From NCBI GenBank assembly GCA_040877415.1, contig JBBDNV010000057.1, positions 1 through 32,314 on the forward strand: a stretch of 32,314 nucleotides of DNA, written 5' to 3'. Origin of the DNA: JBBDNV01 sp040877415. GTDB lineage: Bacteria > Planctomycetota > Planctomycetia > Pirellulales > PALSA-1355. The stretch's first letter is position 1. Each line of letters begins with the position of its first letter. This document shows, piece by piece, positions 17,558 through 24,784 of the stretch. The notes beneath the pieces were generated by a model. That model saw nothing but the letters and a program-made list of their open reading frames with translations, was not told the origin of the DNA and did no database searches. A program made the position numbers and the translations under genes.

Positions 17558-18388
17558 TCAGCGCTCGGTCGCGGCTTTCAGCCGCTGGGCGTGCACGTCG
17601 GCGACGTTCCACATGTAGTGGCCGACCAGGGGCTTTTCGGCGGCGGCGGCGATGTGCTCTTTCGCCTTTGCCGCCTCGCCCAGCGATTCCCAGTACAGGC
17701 CCAAATACAGATGGGCGTAGAAGAGCCGCTCGCCCAGTTGCACAGGCGTCGGCGAGCCGGCTTCGGCGGCCCGCAAGACATCGCCGGGCTCGGCGTTGCC
17801 GCTGAACAAGGCATATACCTCCATCATGACCGGGCGCGGATCGCGCTTGATCTTGAGCATGTCCTTGCGCGCCGCCTCGACCCCCTGGCCGCGGGCCATG
17901 CACAGATAGCGCCACACGGCGTTTTCGACGTCGTTGTCGTCGACCGTCTGGTAGCCTTCGAATTGTTTTCGGCCCTCGTCGAAGCGGCCGGCATAGTAGT
18001 ACGAAATGCCCCGCTTCCAATGCCACGGTTCCCGCTCCGGCCGCAGCTTGATGAAGCGGTCGAAATCTTCGATCGACAGGGCGATGTGTCCCAGCTTGAA
18101 GTGCTCGCTGCCCCGCTGGTCGTAGGCTTCCGCTCGAGACGGTTCGAGTTTCAAAAGCTGATCGTAGTCGGCGATGGCCAGCTTGGGCTTGCCGGCCGCC
18201 GTATACAAAGACGCGCGACGGGCATAGGCTTCCTGGTCTTTTAGATTGGCCTCGATGGCCCCGGTCGCCGCGCGAATGCGGTCTTCAAGCGATGCCTCGG
18301 TCGCTTCTTCGGACGTTTCGTTCTGCGCGGCGCGAGCGGCCATACAGGTGAGCGCAAAGAGCACGATTGCGAAGCGCAAGGGCCACAT
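17558..18388 (-). CDS. Exported tetratricopeptide-repeat protein
   Basis: This 276-residue protein starts with a clear Sec signal peptide (FAIVLFALTCMAARA, cleavage near residue 20). Residues about 35-150 carry tandem TPR helices, including units such as EAYARRASLYTAAGKPKLA and EAYDQRGSEHFKLGHIALS; a further pair lies near 225-250. TPRs form a scaffold for protein binding, and the partner is unknown. Its promoter and start are well supported (see 18443-18472), but the ribosome binding site is weak (GGGTG). The gene is transcribed separately from the Nudix-like gene upstream, since a promoter lies in the 136-bp gap. It converges on the metallophosphoesterase gene. Confidence 0.88.
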   Translation of the reverse strand: MWPLRFAIVLFALTCMAARAAQNETSEEATEASLEDRIRAATGAIEANLKDQEAYARRASLYTAAGKPKLAIADYDQLLKLEPSRAEAYDQRGSEHFKLGHIALSIEDFDRFIKLRPEREPWHWKRGISYYYAGRFDEGRKQFEGYQTVDDNDVENAVWRYLCMARGQGVEAARKDMLKIKRDPRPVMMEVYALFSGNAEPGDVLRAAEAGSPTPVQLGERLFYAHLYLGLYWESLGEAAKAKEHIAAAAEKPLVGHYMWNVADVHAQRLKAATER

Positions 18389-18442
18389 GGATCGACACCC
18401 GAAACACCGAAGGAGTCAAACGCCAGGCGTCAAGAGGACCGC

Positions 18443-18472
18443 ATTGTAGAGGTCCGACGCCAAGTCTTTCAA
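18443..18472 (-). promoter_or_regulatory. Sigma-70-type promoter for the TPR gene
   Basis: On the minus strand TTGAAA (18472-18467) and TACAAT (18448-18443) are separated by 18 bp. Each hexamer matches consensus at five positions or nearly so. Transcription would start near 18436 with a leader of about 48 nt. Confidence 0.6.
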
Positions 18473-18524
18473 TCCGCTCGCGCCCGTTCACGCGGCCGCG
18501 ATTCGGCCGAGATGAGCGTGCGGT

Positions 18525-18989
18525 TCAACGGGCGCCGTTTTGGCGATGGCCGCCGGCCGGCGCGGCGGCGTGATCGTTCACGCTGTGCAGCGCAAGATCG
18601 ATGAACCGCCGTAAGGGTTTGCGGCGAATGCGCACGCGGGCTTCTTCGGCCAGGCACCACAAGCGGCGGTAGCTATCTTTCCGGGGCCACGGATCTTCGA
18701 CGTGCTCGACGCACATCAGGAAGCCGGTCATGCTGCGCGTCTCGTTCCCGCGCGAGGTGACATACGAGCCCAGCGGTTCGTCGGCGGCGACTGCGCCACG
18801 CAAACCCGCGCTCTTGGCCGCCTTTTCCAAAATCGCTGCGCCGCACGCGCCTGGTCCATCAAGACCAATCTTGGGAAACTCCCAGCGATTCTCCGAGATC
18901 GGCGTGAGCAAACAAAACTCCGTGCCCGAACTCGTTAACCGATAGGCGACTACGCAACACTCGTGTAGTTGCACATGCTCCTCTTCCAT
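18525..18989 (-). CDS. Degenerate Nudix-fold protein
   Basis: The 154-residue product from ATG 18989 has the overall layout of bacterial DIPP-like Nudix hydrolases: CCVVAYRL, WEFPK, AGLRG, EPLGSY and a C-terminal WCLAEEARVRI helix region. However the Nudix box is broken: at about 42-64 the segment expected to read R-E-x-x-E-E reads E-K-A-A-K-S, and the upstream glutamate is also absent. The usual magnesium ligands are therefore missing, and hydrolase activity is unlikely or altered. A TTG-initiated extension to 19073 is possible but not favoured. The fold is inferred from pattern, not from a search. It diverges from csrA and is followed by the TPR gene. Confidence 0.68.
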   Translation of the reverse strand: MEEEHVQLHECCVVAYRLTSSGTEFCLLTPISENRWEFPKIGLDGPGACGAAILEKAAKSAGLRGAVAADEPLGSYVTSRGNETRSMTGFLMCVEHVEDPWPRKDSYRRLWCLAEEARVRIRRKPLRRFIDLALHSVNDHAAAPAGGHRQNGAR

Positions 18990-18995
18990 ACCTCC

Positions 18996-19023
18996 AGTAT
19001 ATACAGGACAGCAATCGTGCAAA
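18996..19023 (-). promoter_or_regulatory. Possible promoter for the Nudix-like gene, leaderless or nearly so
   Basis: On the minus strand TTTGCA (19023-19018), a 16-bp spacer and TATACT (19001-18996) resemble a promoter. The start site would fall at or next to ATG 18989, with GGAGGT filling the space directly before the ATG. The transcript may be leaderless. Confidence 0.42.
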
Positions 19024-19269
19024 TACACGATGCTATCACGGTCTTCGAAGGTCGCGACGCGGACGGGCGTCAACTAGGCGGCCGGCTTACGCGCGGCAGG
19101 ACCTTGAAGCGCGGTAAACCGTCTCAAATATGGACGCCACTCTCAAGTTCGGACGGTTGGCGGGACGCGCAGGAGCTTGCGCCCGATGCGCAACGCCAAT
19201 TCTTAAACCGATTACCAAACGGAATTTACGTCATTCCGATCGCGCATTTTCGCGACCTTTTTGCAAGCG

Positions 19270-19284
19270 TGGCACTGCGCTTGC
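19270..19284 (+). promoter_or_regulatory. Sigma-54-type (-24/-12) promoter upstream of csrA
   Basis: TGGCAC (19270-19275), five bases, then TTGC (19281-19284) matches the sigma-54 consensus, with exactly 10 bp between the GG and GC dinucleotides. The start site would be near 19296, about 87 nt before csrA ATG. The inverted repeat GCAAGCG/CGCTTGC (19263-19269 / 19278-19284) overlaps it, so part of the pattern could instead be a hairpin or operator. Confidence 0.5.
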
Positions 19285-19364
19285 GACTCGGACTGGCAAA
19301 ACCGCATGAAAGCCAACTCGACCGAGAGTTGGGGGCGGGACACTTACTCAAGTGAAGTCCACTC

Positions 19365-19374
19365 AGGGAGGGAA
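19365..19374 (+). promoter_or_regulatory. csrA ribosome binding site with candidate CsrA sites
   Basis: AGGGAGGGAA lies 8 nt before the csrA ATG. It supplies the Shine-Dalgarno sequence and also two overlapping A-G-G-G-A type GGA motifs, the sequence CsrA binds. CsrA proteins often repress their own translation this way; here that is inferred. Confidence 0.45.
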
Positions 19375-19382
19375 GCAATTCC

Positions 19383-19607
19383 ATGCTTGTTCTGAGTCGA
19401 AAAATTGGGGAAAAGGTGGTCATCGGTGATGGGATCGTCCTGGTGGTCAAAAGAATCCTGGGGCAGCGTGTCACATTTGGGATTGAAGCACCGCAAAGCG
19501 TGCGCATCGTCCGCGGCGAGCTGCCGCGGTTCGACGAGCCCCCATGTGAGAAGGTGTCGTCCGGGAAGCGCGTGCGCAGCGAGCTCTGGGCCGCCCGACC
19601 GCGCTAA
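19383..19607 (+). CDS. csrA: CsrA translational regulator
   Basis: This 74-residue protein is CsrA/RsmA. The whole N-terminal fold is present: MLVLSRKIGEKVVIGDGI (1-18), VKRILGQRVTFGIEAP (23-38) and SVRIVRGEL (41-49). R44 in VRIVR aligns with the conserved RNA-binding arginine. CsrA dimers bind GGA motifs in leaders of target mRNAs and change their translation or decay. The C-terminal tail (about 50-74) is longer and more basic than in the shortest family members. No flagellar or fliW gene is near. The start has AGGGAGGGAA upstream, and the stop codon overlaps that of surE tail-to-tail. Confidence 0.96.
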   Translation: MLVLSRKIGEKVVIGDGIVLVVKRILGQRVTFGIEAPQSVRIVRGELPRFDEPPCEKVSSGKRVRSELWAARPR

Positions 19608-20335
19608 GGGGGCGAACGATCGCCCGCGGCGATTGCTCGGGCTGGATTCGAGTGCAGGGGGACCTGGCTGATCGTGATGCGCCCAGAAAAACACAGCTCG
19701 ACGTCGTGACCCGCGGCCCGAACGCGATCCTGGTATCGGGCACGGTAGTGCAATCTTCCGTCGCGTAATTCGTAGTCGAGCGGGAGCGGATGCGGGTCAA
19801 TCTGGCAGAAAGCGCACTCGGGCAGAGCGTCTGGATCGTCAAAGGGGTTGGGCAAGTTGACGTTCCAGAACGAACCCGGCTCGGGCGGGCGCGCCAGCAG
19901 GCGCTCCAGCACGTGTCGCGTCCAGCGGCCGGCCAACTGCCAATTGACCGGCCGCTGGCGGACGTACTGGCTGATGGCAATGGCCGGCTTGCCCAGCAGG
20001 CACGCTTCGCGCGCCGCCGCCACGGTTCCCGAAAGATAAACGTCGGCCCCGAGATTGCCACCTTCGTTAATGCCCGACAGCACCCACTCGGTTGCCGGCG
20101 CGACGCGCGTCAGCCCGATCCGCGTGCAATCGACCGGCGAGCCGTCCAGCGTGAAGCGGTTCTTGGCGACTTCCTCGAGCAACAACCCGCGCGAGGTGGT
20201 GGCCTGATGGCTGCATCCCGAGAGATGTCGATCGGGGGCCACGATGACGGCCGAGCCCCGAAATCTACAGGCGTCGGCGAGCGCCGCCAGTCCGGGCGCG
20301 TCGACGCCGTCGTCGTTGGTCAACAGAAAGTTCAC
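19604..20335 (-). CDS. surE: SurE 5'/3'-nucleotidase
   Basis: This 243-residue protein has the SurE signature residues. NDDG (7-10) supplies D8 and D9, S39 lies in DRHLSGCSHQ and N90 in SGINEGGN, the four expected metal ligands. SurE removes phosphate from nucleoside monophosphates, and family members also act on short polyphosphate, in the cytoplasm. It follows the DegT-type aminotransferase gene by 51 bp on the same strand and lies at the end of a GNAT-DegT-SurE cluster that may be one transcript. Its stop overlaps that of csrA on the other strand by four bases, in CTAA. Confidence is high for identity and lower for operon membership. Confidence 0.95.
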   Translation of the reverse strand: MNFLLTNDDGVDAPGLAALADACRFRGSAVIVAPDRHLSGCSHQATTSRGLLLEEVAKNRFTLDGSPVDCTRIGLTRVAPATEWVLSGINEGGNLGADVYLSGTVAAAREACLLGKPAIAISQYVRQRPVNWQLAGRWTRHVLERLLARPPEPGSFWNVNLPNPFDDPDALPECAFCQIDPHPLPLDYELRDGRLHYRARYQDRVRAAGHDVELCFSGRITISQVPLHSNPARAIAAGDRSPP

Positions 20336-20386
20336 GCAACCTCCGTCATCGGAGAGAAATCATCGTCCGGACCGGCATGGAGACCA

Positions 20387-21586
20387 TTATCTCTCGATCG
20401 GCCCTTGTGAAAATGCCCGGATTACTTTGGCCATGCCGCGCGCCACGGCGTCGATGCGTTCGGCTGGTTCGAGCAGGATCGGGTGGTGCAAAAGAATCGT
20501 CGCTTCGGCCGCCCGCCGGCTGTGCTCGAGGGTCCCAACTTTGCGGCAGCGGCGCTCGGTGCGCCGGGCGAACCCGCGAAAGCCGGTGTCGATGGGCAGC
20601 CCTTCGGCCTGCAATGCCGCCACGAGCTGGTCGATCGGGAGCTCGCCGAGCGCGCGCGGCACATAGTGCCAGGGGAGCTTGTAGTAGCTGGGAACCGCCT
20701 CGGGCGACCGATTGACCAAGGGCCGCAGCCCCGGCAAACCGGCGGTTGCGGCGAGCAGTCGCCGCACGGCGGATCGGCGCCTTTCATTGCGCTCGTCGAG
20801 CAGTTCCAGTTGCGGCACCAGGACGGCGGCTTGCAGCTCGCTCAGCGGAAAGGCATGGTTGCCGCGCTGGCAAAAGATTTTGGCGCGCTGGTGAACTTCC
20901 GCGTCGCGCGCGAGCATCGCCCCGCCGCGTCCGGCGGTGAGCAGCTTGCTGCCGCCAAAGCTCAATACGCCAACGTCGCCCCACGATCCGGCCACGCGCC
21001 CGGCCACCATCGCCCCGGGCGCCTGGCAGGCGTCTTCGACCACCGCCAAACCGTGCCGGCGCGCCAACTCCATGACGCGCGGCATGTCGGCCATCCCGCC
21101 GTGCAGGTGGGAGACGATGATGGCCCGCGTCGGTTTGCCGATCGCGGCGGGCAACGCCGTGACGTCGAGCAGCCAGCCGTCGGGCTCGACGTCCACGAGC
21201 ACGGGCCTGGCGCCGGTGGCTTCGATGGCCCGAAAATTGCCCGGAAAATCGTAGCCGGCCAGGATCACTTCGTCGTGGGCGCCGATCCCCAGCCCGCGCA
21301 ATGCCAGCTCGACGGCAAGCGTGCCGGAGCAGCACAGCGAGACGAACTCGACGTCGTGCTTCCGCGCCAATTCGGCCGCCAGCCGCTCGCTATGTTCCGC
21401 GTTGTAACGGCCCCAACTGCCGTCGGCATGCGCGCGCGCAAGCGCGAGCCGCACGGGTTCATCGGCCGGCGGCCAAACGGGCGGATCGCCCGTTAGCGCC
21501 GGCGGCCCGCCGTGGATTGCCAGGCGTTCATCTGTCGGGTCGGATTTCACGTTGAATGCTCTGCTGCTAAGGCTTATCCGGATCAT
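20387..21586 (-). CDS. DegT/DnrJ/EryC1/StrS-family PLP aminotransferase
   Basis: This 399-residue fold-type I enzyme has SFGGSKLLTAGRGGAM at 209-224, placing the PLP-binding lysine at K214, and VVEDACQAPGA at 182-192, placing the cofactor-pairing aspartate at D185. The family transfers an amino group to keto-sugars, often for polysaccharide or antibiotic sugars. No other sugar-nucleotide gene is next to it, so the substrate is unknown. Start ATG 21586 is the first in frame; GTG at codon 13 would also be possible, and there is no clear ribosome binding site. It lies 29 bp downstream of the GNAT gene and 51 bp upstream of surE. Confidence 0.92.
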   Translation of the reverse strand: MIRISLSSRAFNVKSDPTDERLAIHGGPPALTGDPPVWPPADEPVRLALARAHADGSWGRYNAEHSERLAAELARKHDVEFVSLCCSGTLAVELALRGLGIGAHDEVILAGYDFPGNFRAIEATGARPVLVDVEPDGWLLDVTALPAAIGKPTRAIIVSHLHGGMADMPRVMELARRHGLAVVEDACQAPGAMVAGRVAGSWGDVGVLSFGGSKLLTAGRGGAMLARDAEVHQRAKIFCQRGNHAFPLSELQAAVLVPQLELLDERNERRRSAVRRLLAATAGLPGLRPLVNRSPEAVPSYYKLPWHYVPRALGELPIDQLVAALQAEGLPIDTGFRGFARRTERRCRKVGTLEHSRRAAEATILLHHPILLEPAERIDAVARGMAKVIRAFSQGPIER

Positions 21587-21615
21587 TTCACTCTACTCGG
21601 CAAGCGCACGAAATA

Positions 21616-22203
21616 CTATTCGTGGTTCAACACGTCGTCGCGCACCAGCGAGAAAATCACCGCGTCGTGCTGGGCGTCGCCGACGCGCAGCCGCTTGCGG
21701 GCGACGCCTTCGCGGATGGCGCCGACGCGATTTGCCACGCGCTGGCTCGGCTGGTTTCCGACGGCGACCACGATTTCGATCCGCTCCAGCTCGAGCGTTT
21801 CAAAGGCCCAGCGGGCGACCATGAGCGTCGAAGTGGCGGCATAGCCGCGTCCCGTGGCACTGGTGCGCAGCCAATAGCCGAGGTTCGCCCGCCGCGCGGC
21901 CTTGTCGATCTGGTTGATCCCGGTGGCGCCGACGAATCGGCCCGTGGCGCGCTCGATGATCAAAAAGCCGTGCTCGCCGTCCTTTTGAAACGCGTGGGCG
22001 CGCCCTTTGAGAAATTCGATCGTGTCGGCGAGCGTGTACTTTTCGTGACACCAGGGGAGCCACGCCGCCAGCTCCCTTTTCGATTCGACGACCGCTTCGT
22101 AGATGGCTTCGGCGTCCGCGAGCCGAAAGGCGCGCAGCAGGATCGCGTCGTTGGAAAGCACCACGTCGTGGTCCGGCACGATTTGCTCGTCGGTGCGTTC
22201 CAT
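21616..22203 (-). CDS. GNAT N-acetyltransferase, RimJ/RimL-like
   Basis: This 195-residue protein has the GNAT fold. RANLGYWLRTSATGRGYA (105-122) contains the acetyl-CoA pyrophosphate loop with the ATGRGYA motif, and NQPSQRVANRVGAIREG (150-166) matches the RimJ/RimL-type motif B. Members of this subgroup usually acetylate N-terminal alanines of ribosomal proteins or small amines and antibiotics, but substrate assignment cannot be made from sequence alone. ATG 22203 is preferred over an upstream TTG at 22221 although neither has a good ribosome binding site. It is first in a same-strand cluster with the aminotransferase and surE. Confidence 0.9.
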   Translation of the reverse strand: MERTDEQIVPDHDVVLSNDAILLRAFRLADAEAIYEAVVESKRELAAWLPWCHEKYTLADTIEFLKGRAHAFQKDGEHGFLIIERATGRFVGATGINQIDKAARRANLGYWLRTSATGRGYAATSTLMVARWAFETLELERIEIVVAVGNQPSQRVANRVGAIREGVARKRLRVGDAQHDAVIFSLVRDDVLNHE

Positions 22204-22569
22204 GGGCACGTCTCGCGTCAAACGACCTTTCCGGGCAGGCCAGCAGACAACGCTAGCAGAAAACGCGCGGCGGGGTTATGCCGATAGATAGGCTAGACCC
22301 CCAAAAAGTTCACGATGACAGATTGCAGCGTCTGGAGAACTGAGCGACCCCCAACTGGGCCGTGAAAATCACGCCAGACGAATGCCTAAAACCCCCGGAA
22401 AAAATCGCCTGCTCGGAGCCGATCACCCTGATTGGGGCGCCCTCGTAAAGCGGCATTGCCCGCTCAACTTGGAATACCTATCGTTCGCCCTCAAAGTGGG
22501 AGTCTCTCGACGGCCGCCGGTCGCTCCCACGGGGTTCGGACCTTCGTGACGTAATCGCCAACATTTTTC
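22204..22569. other. Divergent non-coding gap upstream of the GNAT and hydrolase genes
   Basis: About 366 bp without a recognisable gene. It contains a perfect inverted repeat with arms at 22496-22502 and 22524-22530. A TTGGGG, 18-bp, CATAAC pair on the minus strand might serve the GNAT gene but matches consensus poorly. Confidence 0.4.
22496..22530. repeat. Inverted repeat upstream of the lipoprotein hydrolase
   Basis: GTGGGAG (22496-22502) and CTCCCAC (22524-22530) are perfect arms enclosing 21 bp that themselves contain a near-palindromic CGACGG/CCGGTCG. It could form a long hairpin and may be another dispersed element. Function is unknown. Confidence 0.5.
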
Positions 22570-24648
22570 ATGCGCCCAGCAGCAGCAGCAGCCGGGGGNN
22601 NNNNNNNNCCCCCCGCGACGGCGGTGACCATCTTCGTTGTTGTTGTTGTTGTTGTTGTTGTTGTTGCGGCGCTTTCGGGCTGCGCGCAACAGGCGTGGGT
22701 GCGCGTGCGCGAAGTTCCGGCCAATCCGCTGGCCGGCCCGCTCGGGCTGCTTTCTCCCGGCGGCCCCAAGCCCACGGACCGGACCATGCTGGTCGTGCGG
22801 CGGTACGACCTGGAAGACGACTTGAAGCATCACGATGCGCGGCTGTTGGTCAAGCTCAACGAAATCAACGGCGCCGAACCGTCGACCGACAAGCTGTACT
22901 CGATAGCGGAGCTGGCGTACCTGGCCGGCAAGCGCGCCGAGCCGATCAGCCGCCGCAAGGCGCTTGAGTATCACGGCCTGGCCGTGGTCAACGCCTATCA
23001 ATACCTGTTCGACGCTCGCTTCGGCCGCTACCGCAATCCGTACGACCCCGAATTCCGCGGCGCTTGCGATCTTTATAATGCGGCCCTGGAAAGCGCGCTG
23101 CGCATTATCAAGAAGCAGGGCAAGCTGGTACCCGGCTCGACGCAGACCATTCGCGCCGCCGGGCAGACGGTCGAAGCCACGATCGTGCTGCGCGGCGAGA
23201 CCTGGCGGGCCGAGGATTTCGCGAATTTCCGCTTCGCCTCGGATTACGAAATCCGCGGCTTGCGGAACCAGTATCACAACTACGGGCTGGGCGTGCCCTT
23301 GATCGCCGAGCGCCGGCGGCACGCCAACGCCAGCCCCGAGGAAAAGTTCTATCCGCCCGGCATGAGCTTTCCGGTCACGGCGCTGCTGCGCGTGATGCCG
23401 CGCGGCGCCGGCTCGGGCGGGCGCCAGGTCGTGCACCTGGAGCTTTACGATCCGCTGAACACCTCGGAAATCAGCGTCGACGGCCGCCGCGTGCCGCTGG
23501 AAAGCGACCTGACGACGCCGCTGGCCTACGCGCTCAACCAGAAGGAGCTCGAAGACCTCGATTCGTCGACCGCCGGACTGTTGAATCCCGCCAAGGCGGC
23601 AAAGCTGCAGGGGCTGTACATGCTCGAACCTTATCAGCCGGGAAAAATCCCGGTGCTGATGATCCACGGCCTGTGGTCCAGCCCCATCACGTGGATGGAA
23701 ATGTTCAATGATCTGCGCGGTTCGCCCGAAATCCGCGACCGTTATCAGTTCTGGTTCTACCTCTATCCCAGCGGCCAGCCGTTCTGGCACTCCGCATCCC
23801 AACTGCGCAACGATCTGGCCCTGGCGCGCGAGATCATCGACCCCTATCACCGCCAGCCGGCGCTGGATCAGATGGTGTTGGTCGGGCACAGCATGGGCGG
23901 GCTCGTGGCCAGGCTGCAAACGCTCGACAGCGGCAACGACTTCTGGAACATCGTCAGCGACAAGCCGTTCGAGGGGATCAAGGCCTCGCCCGACACGAGG
24001 CGCAAGCTGGCGAGCACGTTTTTCTTTCGCCCCACGCTTTCAGTCCGCCGAGTGATCACGATCGGCACGCCGTTTCGCGGCAGCGAATTTGCCAACTCGA
24101 CGACTCGTTGGATCGGCAGCAAGCTGATCACGATTCCCCAAATGCTCGTCAGCGGCCGCCAGCAGCTCAAAAGCGACAACCCGGATTACTTTCGCAACAA
24201 CAACCTGATCGACGTGGATACGAGCATCGACTCGCTGGCGCCGGATTCGCCGATTCTGCCCGTGATGCTCGCCGCGCGGCAAGCCCCCTGGGTGCGCTAC
24301 CACAACGTCGTGGGCCGCGTTCCCGAAAAGGGGCTGTTGGGCAAGGTGGCCGGCGACGGCGACGGAGTCGTTTCGCACGAAAGCGGCCATCTCGAGGGCG
24401 CCCGTTCGGAAGTAACCGTCGACGCCGATCATCTGGGAATCCATCGCCACCCGCTGGCGGTGTTGGAAGTGCACCGCGTGTTGCGCGAGCACCTTGACGA
24501 AATCGACTCACAAGCGCCCCGGCGTCCGGAGCGGCTACCGTGGACCGCCTCGACCGCCGTCGGCCCCGGCCTGCAGGGCTCCGGAGGCGCCGTCGGCCGG
24601 GCCACGTCTTACCCCGGACTCGAATCCGCGGGCCCTCCGATTCCCTGA
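22570..24648 (+). CDS. Lipoprotein alpha/beta hydrolase (lipase/esterase-like), start uncertain
   Basis: The reading frame crosses a 10-N gap, so the N-terminus is unreliable. ATG 22570 or GTG 22624 are possible starts, or the true one may lie in lost sequence. After the gap comes TIF, ten consecutive valines and AALSGC, a lipobox with Cys codon 22681-22683, so the protein should be lipid-anchored. A long N-terminal region of unknown fold (to about 23640) precedes an alpha/beta hydrolase domain: PVLMIHGLWSSP, the nucleophile elbow GHSMGG with Ser at 23890-23892, IGTPFRGSEFA, a GDGDGVV acid region and VDADHLGIHRHP holding the likely histidine. It probably hydrolyses a lipid or ester. The proline-rich tail after about 24500 is less certain. 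Confidence 0.82.
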   Translation: MRPAAAAAGXXXXPPATAVTIFVVVVVVVVVVAALSGCAQQAWVRVREVPANPLAGPLGLLSPGGPKPTDRTMLVVRRYDLEDDLKHHDARLLVKLNEINGAEPSTDKLYSIAELAYLAGKRAEPISRRKALEYHGLAVVNAYQYLFDARFGRYRNPYDPEFRGACDLYNAALESALRIIKKQGKLVPGSTQTIRAAGQTVEATIVLRGETWRAEDFANFRFASDYEIRGLRNQYHNYGLGVPLIAERRRHANASPEEKFYPPGMSFPVTALLRVMPRGAGSGGRQVVHLELYDPLNTSEISVDGRRVPLESDLTTPLAYALNQKELEDLDSSTAGLLNPAKAAKLQGLYMLEPYQPGKIPVLMIHGLWSSPITWMEMFNDLRGSPEIRDRYQFWFYLYPSGQPFWHSASQLRNDLALAREIIDPYHRQPALDQMVLVGHSMGGLVARLQTLDSGNDFWNIVSDKPFEGIKASPDTRRKLASTFFFRPTLSVRRVITIGTPFRGSEFANSTTRWIGSKLITIPQMLVSGRQQLKSDNPDYFRNNNLIDVDTSIDSLAPDSPILPVMLAARQAPWVRYHNVVGRVPEKGLLGKVAGDGDGVVSHESGHLEGARSEVTVDADHLGIHRHPLAVLEVHRVLREHLDEIDSQAPRRPERLPWTASTAVGPGLQGSGGAVGRATSYPGLESAGPPIP
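22577..22591. repeat. (CAG)5 run beside the assembly gap
   Basis: Five perfect CAG units lie 7 bp left of the N run, facing a (GTT)10 tract on the right side. Low-complexity sequence on both flanks is a plausible cause of the assembly break. Confidence 0.8.
22599..22608. other. Assembly gap (10 N)
   Basis: Ten undetermined bases, flanked by GGGGG on the left and CCCCCC on the right. The true length of missing sequence is unknown, so the reading frame from 22570 into the hydrolase should not be trusted across it. Confidence 0.98.
22636..22665 (+). repeat. (GTT)10 microsatellite encoding ten valines
   Basis: Ten perfect GTT triplets, in frame with the hydrolase gene, encode the hydrophobic core of its signal peptide. 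All ten valine codons are identical, unlike the GTC/GTG-rich valine codons of the surrounding gene, which points to slippage expansion. Confidence 0.95.
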
Positions 24649-24784
24649 CGATGGCCCGCGGCACCGCCCAACTGCGCAATTGACTGGCGGTGCGGTGCGA
24701 TTCAGAATTAGCCAAAGAGCATTAAGCGATTCCTACCCCGATTGTTTGCCGGCGCTGCCGAGCACCCGGCGGAGGCCCACGACC

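Larger units (their letters stand above)
18990..19382. other. Divergent 393-bp regulatory gap between the Nudix-like gene and csrA
   Basis: It contains the Nudix-gene promoter candidate (18996-19023), a sigma-54-like promoter (19270-19284) and the csrA leader. An open frame at 18969-19355 crosses it, but its translation resembles nothing and it overlaps the promoter elements, so I treat the gap as non-coding. Confidence 0.55.

Noticed and set aside
18969..19355. 128-residue open frame between the Nudix-like gene and csrA
   Set aside because: Its translation matches nothing I recognise and it overlaps the Nudix gene start, a promoter candidate and the sigma-54 site. The run of open codons is easily explained by base composition.
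22577..22665. Possible CRISPR-like or tandem repeat array around the gap
   Set aside because: The repeats are simple CAG and GTT triplets without spacers, and part of them is coding.
22423..23919. 498-residue antisense frame opposite the hydrolase gene
   Set aside because: It runs through the N gap and the poly-triplet tracts. Its translation is composition-biased with no family features, while the opposite strand has a clear hydrolase domain.
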